Assembly (NCBI GenBank): GCA_964481235.1
Contig: CAYZYH010000007.1
Location: 1 to 54,442 of the forward strand
Length of the DNA: 54,442 bases
Source: JAUPVL01 sp964481235
GTDB taxonomy: Bacteria; Patescibacteriota; Saccharimonadia; CAILAD01; BJGX01
Reading direction: 5' to 3'
A program made the translations under genes and the position numbers. Below, piece by piece: positions 6,914 through 13,197 of the stretch; position 1 is the stretch's first letter; each line of letters opens with the position of its first letter. A model generated the notes under the pieces. The model ran no database searches, was not told the DNA's origin, and was given only the letters and a program-made list of their open reading frames with translations.

Positions 6914-7027
6914 GAGTGTCACCCTGACACTCAGGAAAGGCAGCTATGAGCGGCGACTGGTGATAGCTATGGAACGGCCCCATGCTGGCCGACGTAAGCA
7001 GGGGTGGGCTTTCGAGCCCACCCCTGC
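6914..7027 (+). ncRNA. Unidentified GC-rich structured element (four hairpins)
   Basis: Between the T-box terminator and the hydrolase ATG lies a segment clearly richer in GC than its surroundings. It holds four consecutive hairpins: GAGTGTCA/TGACACTC with a CCC loop (6914-6932), AGCTAT/ATAGCT (6942-6968), CGGCC/GGCCG (6975-6991), and a perfect 13-bp stem with a TTCG tetraloop (6998-7027). The last has no T-run, so it is not a terminator. I could not match it to a riboswitch or ribozyme consensus I know. It could be a second regulatory RNA in the leader or a small palindromic repeat element. Confidence 0.45.
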
Positions 7028-7052
7028 AACACCACACTTAAGCAAAAATATT

Positions 7053-7775
7053 ATGAAAAAATTACAAAACAACTATTCTAGTAAAAATAAAGTCACTCTC
7101 ATCGGTGGAGTACATGGTAATGAGTTTTTTGGCCGAACAGTGTTTAATTACTTTGCCAAGCAAATAAATAAGTACCCAGGTCTCACACTCATATTGGCAA
7201 ATACCGAAGCTCTCAACCTACGTCGTCGTGGTATAGATGGTGATCTAAACAGATCATTTCCGGGTAGTATTTATGGCAACCACGAAGAGAAACTAGCAAA
7301 AAAACTTCTTAATACTATTGATTCTACTAGCTATATTATCGATATACATACCACCGGCAATAGCGAGGGACTAGTGCCAATAATTACCAACCAAAGCAAG
7401 GGTACTAAGCAAATCATTAATCAATTACAAACCAAAAATATTGTATATATGCAATCAGGTTTCGGCTCACTTATTAGTCAATTCAAACAATCTATTTCAT
7501 TAGAGTATCACTACGAGTATTGTCGAGGCAGTCAAGCGATTGAAGACCTAGAGCAAGCCATAGTAAATTTATTAAGTAGTAAAGAAAATAAAAAAATACA
7601 ACGAAATATATTTACTTGCAGAGATAGAATTTCCGCTAGTGTAGTGATGCCAAAAAATGCTCAGAGTTTTGAGCGGATAAACAGTTTAGATATAATACCA
7701 TTTTTACCTCGCTACAGAGCACGTAATGGGTACAAGGGGTTTGTTTTGAGCGAACCAGAAGAGACTATGATATAA
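7053..7775 (+). CDS. M14-family zinc hydrolase (succinylglutamate desuccinylase/aspartoacylase-like)
   Basis: A 240-aa protein of the AstE/AspA branch of zinc carboxypeptidases. Zinc-site residues are visible in GGVHGNE (His, Glu) and DIHTT (His), with the family motif DLNRSFPG between them and a possible catalytic Glu in SLEYHYE. These enzymes release an acyl group or terminal amino acid from small amides. The ATG at 7053 is chosen because the upstream frame is the GC-rich hairpin segment, not protein-like sequence. Only 8 bp separate it from proS, and both lie behind the T-box. That suggests a link to amino-acid salvage, for example freeing proline from peptides (speculative). Confidence 0.8.
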   Translation: MKKLQNNYSSKNKVTLIGGVHGNEFFGRTVFNYFAKQINKYPGLTLILANTEALNLRRRGIDGDLNRSFPGSIYGNHEEKLAKKLLNTIDSTSYIIDIHTTGNSEGLVPIITNQSKGTKQIINQLQTKNIVYMQSGFGSLISQFKQSISLEYHYEYCRGSQAIEDLEQAIVNLLSSKENKKIQRNIFTCRDRISASVVMPKNAQSFERINSLDIIPFLPRYRARNGYKGFVLSEPEETMI

Positions 7776-7776
7776 T
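7771..7776 (+). promoter_or_regulatory. Internal -10 box before proS
   Basis: TATAAT spans the stop codon of the hydrolase gene and ends 7 nt before the proS ATG. It would give a leaderless, T-box-independent proS message. Confidence 0.55.
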
Positions 7777-7783
7777 TTCAGAC

Positions 7784-9046
7784 ATGAAACTCTCACAGCT
7801 CTATACAAAAACATCCAAAGATATTTCTACTCAAACTGAGTCAAAAAATGCTCAACTTCTTACTAGGGCTGGATTTATATATCAAGAGATGGCTGGAGTT
7901 TATGCTTACTTACCACTCGGTCTAAAAGTAATACAAAAAATTAGCGCTATCGTAAGAGAAGCAATGGATGAAGTTTCTACAGAAACATTACTACCATCGC
8001 TTTCACCTACCGAACGCTGGCATAATACCGACAGACTAGAAACCATAGATGTTCTTATAAGTACCAGAGGTGCAAACAAGCTAGCATTATTAAAAAACGA
8101 TGCCGAATATATTCTCAATCCAACACACGAAGATGTTATTACACCAATTGCTAAACATTTTCGCACAAGCTACAAAGACTTTCCGTTTTCTACCTACCAA
8201 ATTCAGAACAAGTTTAGAAACGAACCTCGAGCTAAGTCTGGGGTATTGCGAGGTAGAGAATTTATTATGAAAGATCTATATAGTTTTCACACTTCAGAGA
8301 GTAGTCTTATGGAATTTTATGAGAATATGAAGATTGTATACAAGGGCGTTTATGAAAAACTAGGTATAGGCAACGATACCTTTCTTACTTACGCATCGGG
8401 TGGTGATTTTACCACCAACTACTCCCACGAGTTTCAGACTTTACTAGAAGAGGGCGAAGACACTATTTACTTAGATAGGAAGAATAAAATTGCCTACAAT
8501 AAAGAGGTAACTACCCCGGCTGACGCTAAGAAATTGGGTGTAGATTTTAGTAATCTAGAAATTGTTAGTGCTAGTGAAGTTGGTAATATATTTCCATTGG
8601 GCACAAAATTTTCAAAAGCTCTAAATTATTACTATACCGACAAAGACAATAAAAAAGGTTTGGTCTGGATGGGTAGTTATGGAATTGGCATTTCTAGACT
8701 GATGGGCGTAGTAACAGAAAAGCTTAGTGATGAAAAAGGATTGGTGTGGCCAGAAAAGATTGCTCCATACAAATACCACTTAGTTGCTTTGCCAGATGAG
8801 GCTAATTTTAATGTTGCACAAAAACTGTATTCAACATTAGGTGCCCAGAGCTGTCTATATGACGATAGAGAAGATGTATCTGCGGGTCAAAAGTTTGCCG
8901 ACGCCGATCTAATAGGCTGCCCATTGCAAATTATAGTGTCTAAAAAATCATTAGAACAAGATTGTGTTGAACTACGCAGTAGATCAGATGCGTTTGAGCC
9001 CAAGCTAGTTAGGATTTTAGATATCAAGCATGACGCAAAGTTTTAA
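7784..9046 (+). CDS. proS: Prolyl-tRNA synthetase (short form, no editing insertion)
   Basis: A 420-aa class II synthetase that charges tRNA-Pro. Motif 1 region (ETLLPSLSPTERWHNTDR), motif 2 (FRNEPRAKSGVLRGREFIMKD) and motif 3 (GSYGIGISRLMGVV) are all present. The C-terminal anticodon-binding domain follows and ends near LVRILDIK. Typical bacterial enzymes are about 570 residues because of an editing insertion between motifs 2 and 3. Here the catalytic core runs straight through, so alanine mis-charging must be handled otherwise or tolerated. The gene shares the T-box operon but also has its own -10 box. It overlaps the RNHCP gene by 17 bp. Confidence 0.95.
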   Translation: MKLSQLYTKTSKDISTQTESKNAQLLTRAGFIYQEMAGVYAYLPLGLKVIQKISAIVREAMDEVSTETLLPSLSPTERWHNTDRLETIDVLISTRGANKLALLKNDAEYILNPTHEDVITPIAKHFRTSYKDFPFSTYQIQNKFRNEPRAKSGVLRGREFIMKDLYSFHTSESSLMEFYENMKIVYKGVYEKLGIGNDTFLTYASGGDFTTNYSHEFQTLLEEGEDTIYLDRKNKIAYNKEVTTPADAKKLGVDFSNLEIVSASEVGNIFPLGTKFSKALNYYYTDKDNKKGLVWMGSYGIGISRLMGVVTEKLSDEKGLVWPEKIAPYKYHLVALPDEANFNVAQKLYSTLGAQSCLYDDREDVSAGQKFADADLIGCPLQIIVSKKSLEQDCVELRSRSDAFEPKLVRILDIKHDAKF

Positions 9047-9320
9047 GCGTACCCAAGAAGATTTCGTGTGTGAGAAATGCGATCAATTAGTAAGAGGCAA
9101 TGGCTATACTAACCACTGCCCCAATTGTCTGTGGTCTAAGCATGTGGATAATGAACCAGGCGATAGAGCTAATATATGCTGTGGTCTCATGCGACCTAGC
9201 CTAGACACCGTAAAAGGTGACAAATATACACTGAAACACACATGCACCAAATGCGACCATACAAAAATTAATAAATCGAGCAAAAATGACAGCACAGAAG
9301 CAATAATTAAGTTAAAATAG
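9030..9320 (+). CDS. RNHCP domain protein
   Basis: A 96-aa small zinc-binding protein of the RNHCP family. It shows FVCEKCDQLV, NHCPNCLWSKHVDNEPGDRA and CCGLMRP in the family's order, then a second Cys pair (CTKCDH). The four Cys pairs suggest two zinc sites. The molecular function of the family is not established; the arrangement resembles nucleic-acid-binding zinc ribbons. It overlaps the end of proS by 17 bp in another frame, which implies translational coupling. Confidence 0.9.
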   Translation: MTQSFKRTQEDFVCEKCDQLVRGNGYTNHCPNCLWSKHVDNEPGDRANICCGLMRPSLDTVKGDKYTLKHTCTKCDHTKINKSSKNDSTEAIIKLK

Positions 9321-9342
9321 ATATCAATTAACCAAGGTTGTT

Positions 9343-10629
9343 ATGAAACACAACGTAGAAAAAATAAACTTAGAAGGTGGCAGCAAGCTGTTACTGGTAA
9401 ATACGCCCGGCGCCTCGGGTTTTTTGTTTAGCACTTTTGTTCGTGGTGGCACCAAGTATGCTCCTCAAAATAAGTTTGAAATAGCCCACTTGTTAGAGCA
9501 CCTGGCCTTTAATGGCACAAAGATGCTACCAAGCAAGATGGCTTTTGCCTACGAGGTAGAAAAAGATGGTGCCTACACTAACGCCACAACTTCAGACAAC
9601 ACCATAAACTATATATACGAGTCGTCAATAAAAGAGTATAGACGCATAGTTGATATTGCTTGCTCTCAATTGAGCTCGCCCATATTTAAGCAACAAGACT
9701 TAGAAAGTGAAAAAGAAGTTATAAAAAGCGAACTTTCGCGCAAACTAACCACCGACAGATCACGCTGTGGTTATAATGGCGTTTACCTAAAACTCGCCAA
9801 ACATTCTTTACCTATTCCTGAGCGTATAGAAACCCTTCAAAATATTAGTTTACAAGACGTAAAAAGTTATCATAAAAAATATCATGTTCTAAAAAATATA
9901 GCTATTATTGTGGCTGGAGACTTTAGTGCTAACTCCAAAAAAGATTTATTAGATAGGCTAAACAACAATTTAGCTAGCATTGCTATTGGCGAAGAAACAC
10001 TTTACAAAAAGACAATTGACTTATCAGCAGTAAAAACAATTAGTGTACAAAAACCTAAGTTTGATGGTCAAACTAACATGAGTTTTGATTTATTACAACC
10101 CAAGTACGATATGTCTGTAGACGCAGCTATGCGAGTATTGAGAATAATGTACGGTGTGGGGGAATTCTCAAGATTACACGACAAAGCTAGGTCGGCTGGT
10201 TTGAGCTATGGTGTATCGGTAGGTTATAGTCTAGACAAAGAAGTAAGTACATTTGGTTTCTCAGATCAAACAGAAGATACCAAGGCTTTCGCGTTGTACG
10301 AACTATGCTTGCGCGAACTAAGCGATATTTTGAAAGGTAATTTTACCAAAAAAGAATTTGAACGAGCGGTTGGATTTATTCGTGGACGTTTTGAAAGAAA
10401 CTATGATAGAGCTGAAGAGCTAGGTTATTACTATGAAGGTATGTTTATTGACGATGATGATTTGGTTGGCCCCGACGAGTTTGTAAAGCGCATAAATAAG
10501 CTTAAGCCCTCTGACATTACAGATTTAAACAAGACTTTTGTTCAAAAAGGATCTTGGATACTTTCGCTAGTTGGTAATGGAATTAATAAGTCAGCTTATC
10601 AAAAAGTAACTGAAAAGTATTTTGGCTAA
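9343..10629 (+). CDS. M16-family zinc metallopeptidase
   Basis: A 428-aa insulinase/processing-peptidase-like protein. The inverted zinc motif HLLEH (HxxEH) is in EIAHLLEHLAFNGT, and the distal Glu ligand lies in ESEKEVIKSEL about 75 residues later, so the active half is intact. A second, non-catalytic M16 half covers the rest (around GQTNMSFDLLQP to the end). It is cytoplasmic by sequence, with no signal peptide. There is a TAAAAT -10-like box at 9313 and a short leader. It ends before a strong hairpin shared with the convergent permease gene. Confidence 0.92.
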   Translation: MKHNVEKINLEGGSKLLLVNTPGASGFLFSTFVRGGTKYAPQNKFEIAHLLEHLAFNGTKMLPSKMAFAYEVEKDGAYTNATTSDNTINYIYESSIKEYRRIVDIACSQLSSPIFKQQDLESEKEVIKSELSRKLTTDRSRCGYNGVYLKLAKHSLPIPERIETLQNISLQDVKSYHKKYHVLKNIAIIVAGDFSANSKKDLLDRLNNNLASIAIGEETLYKKTIDLSAVKTISVQKPKFDGQTNMSFDLLQPKYDMSVDAAMRVLRIMYGVGEFSRLHDKARSAGLSYGVSVGYSLDKEVSTFGFSDQTEDTKAFALYELCLRELSDILKGNFTKKEFERAVGFIRGRFERNYDRAEELGYYYEGMFIDDDDLVGPDEFVKRINKLKPSDITDLNKTFVQKGSWILSLVGNGINKSAYQKVTEKYFG

Positions 10630-10635
10630 CTATTA

Positions 10636-10667
10636 TAAAAAAGCCTAGAAGGTACTCCTTCTAGGCT
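10636..10667 (-). terminator. Terminator between convergent M16 and permease genes
   Basis: A perfect 11-bp stem (AGCCTAGAAGG / CCTTCTAGGCT, TACT loop). The T-run is on the minus strand, so it serves the permease gene best, but the hairpin could also act on the plus strand. Confidence 0.85.
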
Positions 10668-10683
10668 AGGTTAAGGTTATTAA

Positions 10684-11787
10684 CTAATTTCTAAGTAACT
10701 CCATTGGTGAAGCCTTGCTTGACCTCCACCATACAATCACCACCGAAATACTTGCGACACCAACAACTACAGCGCCGGCAAAAATTAGTGCATTAGCACT
10801 GAGTGAAGCATGAAAACCTGGTGTTGTATAATTGTTAGCTAATATCAATATCCAACCGAGCGGTAAAGCTAGTATATAGCCCAGTGCAGCTAGCATAGCC
10901 ATAGCCAACCCCTCAATTGCTCCTACCTGAAGTCTTGAGCCACCATACGCTCTATAGATTCCAAGTATTGGAAGTTGTAACTTAAGTTGAGCAATAAGCA
11001 GTACTATCAATGAGACTATCGACATCAACGTAACTATCTCGATGATTGTAAAAATAAGAGGACTAATGTTGCGACTCCAATAGTCAACTATTCCATCAAT
11101 ATATTCTTGTTGAGAAATAATTTCTACTGAGTCACCCCAGCTATTGATGGTCTCCGGCGGTATTGTGTTACCATGAGTCTCCACAGCTATCTGATTATAA
11201 AACTCAAAACCTCCATACAAGCTAAACATTGCCGCGTTTGAAATAAAGACCATTTCCTTACCAAAACTGCCTGTTTCTCGGCTAAGACCAACGACTGTAT
11301 AATCATGATCTACCAAACGTACAGTATCACCAAGAGAGATGTCTTGTGAAGAAGCTAGGTCTTCGTCTATTACTACTTCACTATCTGATGCAATGTGTCT
11401 ACCATCTGCTATGAGAGGCTGAGTGGGTTGTCCAGGCTCATACATAGCATATAGAACATCTCGACCCTTTAGCTTTCCGAAATAGTTGGTGATCCCTGCT
11501 ACTTCTATACCATCCAATCTCTCTAAGCTTCGCATTACTTCTGATGATACAGTTGAACTCTCTACATTACTATGCGAGCCGGTCTGAGTTATTACTAAGT
11601 CATTAGTGTTGGTTTGGTAGTAACGAGCTGAACCTTGGGTGCTTTCTGTATTGATAGACGAAAACATCATTATTAGAGCTGCCATTATACAGAAGCCACC
11701 AATTCGGACTGCCGAAACCTTTTCTGGACTTGAATTTCCTTTACGACGAAATGCTTTTATCCAAGCTTGATGAAATATGATCTTCAT
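10684..11787 (-). CDS. FtsX/MacB-like ABC transporter permease
   Basis: A 367-aa membrane protein. An N-terminal membrane helix (around residues 28-46) is followed by a large extracytoplasmic domain of the MacB periplasmic-core type. Three C-terminal helices carry the FtsX motif (LGIYRAYGGSRLQVGAIEGLA), and the C-terminus ASPMELLRN is the usual ending of this permease family. Such permeases need an ABC ATPase, yet none is encoded next to it here. The promoter is well formed and the gene stands alone between two terminator/promoter boundaries. Confidence 0.88.
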   Translation of the reverse strand: MKIIFHQAWIKAFRRKGNSSPEKVSAVRIGGFCIMAALIMMFSSINTESTQGSARYYQTNTNDLVITQTGSHSNVESSTVSSEVMRSLERLDGIEVAGITNYFGKLKGRDVLYAMYEPGQPTQPLIADGRHIASDSEVVIDEDLASSQDISLGDTVRLVDHDYTVVGLSRETGSFGKEMVFISNAAMFSLYGGFEFYNQIAVETHGNTIPPETINSWGDSVEIISQQEYIDGIVDYWSRNISPLIFTIIEIVTLMSIVSLIVLLIAQLKLQLPILGIYRAYGGSRLQVGAIEGLAMAMLAALGYILALPLGWILILANNYTTPGFHASLSANALIFAGAVVVGVASISVVIVWWRSSKASPMELLRN

Positions 11788-11839
11788 TTATGTGTCCTTA
11801 ACAATCGACAAAAATTGTGAAAGGGCTAAATCGTTGATT

Positions 11840-11868
11840 ATTATACAACTGTTTAGTAAGAAGCGCAA
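11840..11868 (-). promoter_or_regulatory. Permease promoter
   Basis: On the minus strand: TTGCGC (11863-11868), a 17-bp spacer and TATAAT (11840-11845). The leader is about 45 nt and carries an AAGGA ribosome site before the ATG at 11787, so this gene is not leaderless. Confidence 0.7.
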
Positions 11869-11956
11869 TGCTATTGACTAAACTCAATGCGTAGAAAAAA
11901 GTTTTAACATGCACTACAACAAAAATATAATTCTTAACAAACCACTTGTTATAGGA

Positions 11957-11962
11957 TATAAT
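11957..11962 (+). promoter_or_regulatory. -10 box of the SpeD-acyltransferase-kinase operon
   Basis: TATAAT ends 9 nt before the ATG at 11972, giving a 5' leader of only a few bases. Confidence 0.55.
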
Positions 11963-11971
11963 TACCTTACT

Positions 11972-12343
11972 ATGCTAATAAAGTTTGAAGATGAAATACC
12001 TATTGAAGATTTAGCCCCAATGATTATCCGTCAGCGATTAGTGATTGAAGGAATACCTAAAGAGCCAATTACGGACAAAGCTATTACGGAGTACCTATCT
12101 CATTTATCTAGTGAGTTAAAAATGAAGACATTATTGGCACCAATAACTCACAGATCAGATAAATTTGGTTGGTCGGGATGGATACATTGGGAAACTTCTG
12201 GTGCACATTTCTATGCCTGGGAAGAACCGATGCTATTTTTTAGTGTTGATATTTACACATGCAAAAAATTTAAAGTTGAAGACGCAGTTAGATTTACTGA
12301 GCATTATTTTGCTGCTACAAAAATTGTATATAAATCATTTTAG
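11972..12343 (+). CDS. S-adenosylmethionine decarboxylase-like (SpeD-fold) protein, divergent active site
   Basis: A 123-aa protein resembling the short bacterial/archaeal SpeD proenzyme. The core GWSGWIHWETSGAHFYAWEE leads into FFSVDIYTC, matching the ESHxxIHxxPE and xxDxYTCG segments of SpeD. The Ser that would become the pyruvoyl group and the later Cys are kept. The Glu before Ser is Thr, the His after Ser is Gly, and the processing His five residues on is Tyr. It may be a neofunctionalised pyruvoyl decarboxylase (SpeD-like ornithine and arginine decarboxylases are known) or be inactive. It is the first gene of a three-gene operon. The ATG at 11972 follows a TATAAT box. Confidence 0.7.
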   Translation: MLIKFEDEIPIEDLAPMIIRQRLVIEGIPKEPITDKAITEYLSHLSSELKMKTLLAPITHRSDKFGWSGWIHWETSGAHFYAWEEPMLFFSVDIYTCKKFKVEDAVRFTEHYFAATKIVYKSF

Positions 12344-12357
12344 TTGTTGGATATTGC

Positions 12358-13197
12358 ATGACAGAACCAGTAATATATAATAAAGACGATATCGCACCTT
12401 TTCAAAGCGAACCCAGGGAGGGCACAAAGGTGTATGAATACTCAATGCCGGTAGATGCTGAGGTAGCTAGACTACTTAGTATACTCAAAGATAGAGGCGA
12501 ATCAACTGATAAGCCTTATGTAGTGTATCAAATAGACGGTAGAGACCCTTGTTCTAGATTAGCTCGTGCGGTGGAACTAGAAGTTTTTCAACAATACTTT
12601 CCTAGCAACAACGAAACTTTAATGCAGGAAGAATATGGTGAGTTTGAAAACTGCACCTTCCTGTTAATTGTTGATCTACAATCGAACACACCCGTTGGTA
12701 TGATGAGGCTTTTGCGTAATCAACCAAGTGGCCTTAAAAGTATTATTGATATCGAGAGCCCAAAACATGCTTGGAAGAAACCGCTTACTGAGGTGTTTGC
12801 TGAAAACGATCTAAAAGAAACGGATTTAGACAATACAGTAGACGTTGCGACTATCGCAATCAGAGATAAGTACCAAGGACAAGAAGAGCTAAGAGCTGGG
12901 TTATTCCACGCTCTACATAGTTATATAATTGATAATCACCTAACTACGCTCGTTACAATTCTGGATGATGTTGTACGTAGGCACCTTCAAAGGTTTGGCT
13001 GTTATTTCAATGAATATCAAGGCGTTGGCTCAGCACCATATTTAGATTCAAAAGCCAGTACTCCTTGTTATATTTCATTTGAAGAAATGATGCAGAGATG
13101 GCAACAAGAGCAACCAGACATATATAAATATGTTGTGAAAGGCGAAGGGTTACTTGATCAAGTAGACATGGTATTGGGTGGACCAGATAGTATATGA
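12358..13197 (+). CDS. GNAT / autoinducer-synthase-fold acyltransferase
   Basis: A 279-aa protein with the acyl-CoA/acyl-ACP N-acyltransferase fold seen in LuxI-type and FeeM-type synthases. An N-terminal helix region (LEVFQQYFPS, EEYGEFE) is followed by strand FLLIVDLQSNTPVGMMRLLR, then the TVDVATIAIRDKYQG strand-helix, and a C-terminal half (LTTLVTILDDVVRRHLQRFGC, then TPCYISFEEM). It probably moves an acyl chain onto an amine. The product is unknown; an acyl-polyamine or acyl-amino acid is possible given the SpeD-like neighbour. It starts 14 bp after the SpeD-like gene and overlaps the kinase gene by 4 bp (ATGA). Confidence 0.65.
   Translation: MTEPVIYNKDDIAPFQSEPREGTKVYEYSMPVDAEVARLLSILKDRGESTDKPYVVYQIDGRDPCSRLARAVELEVFQQYFPSNNETLMQEEYGEFENCTFLLIVDLQSNTPVGMMRLLRNQPSGLKSIIDIESPKHAWKKPLTEVFAENDLKETDLDNTVDVATIAIRDKYQGQEELRAGLFHALHSYIIDNHLTTLVTILDDVVRRHLQRFGCYFNEYQGVGSAPYLDSKASTPCYISFEEMMQRWQQEQPDIYKYVVKGEGLLDQVDMVLGGPDSI

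Noticed and set aside
6935..6991. Hammerhead or HDV-like ribozyme in the hairpin segment
   Set aside because: A CTGGTGA...GGAAC stretch resembles a hammerhead core but lacks the invariant CTGANGA and GAAA arrangement; an HDV-type nested pseudoknot could not be built on either strand.
6912..7052. N-terminal extension of the M14 hydrolase starting MSVTLTLRKG
   Set aside because: The extension is the translation of the GC-rich hairpin segment, has no protein-like pattern, and an ATG at 7053 leads directly into the family core.
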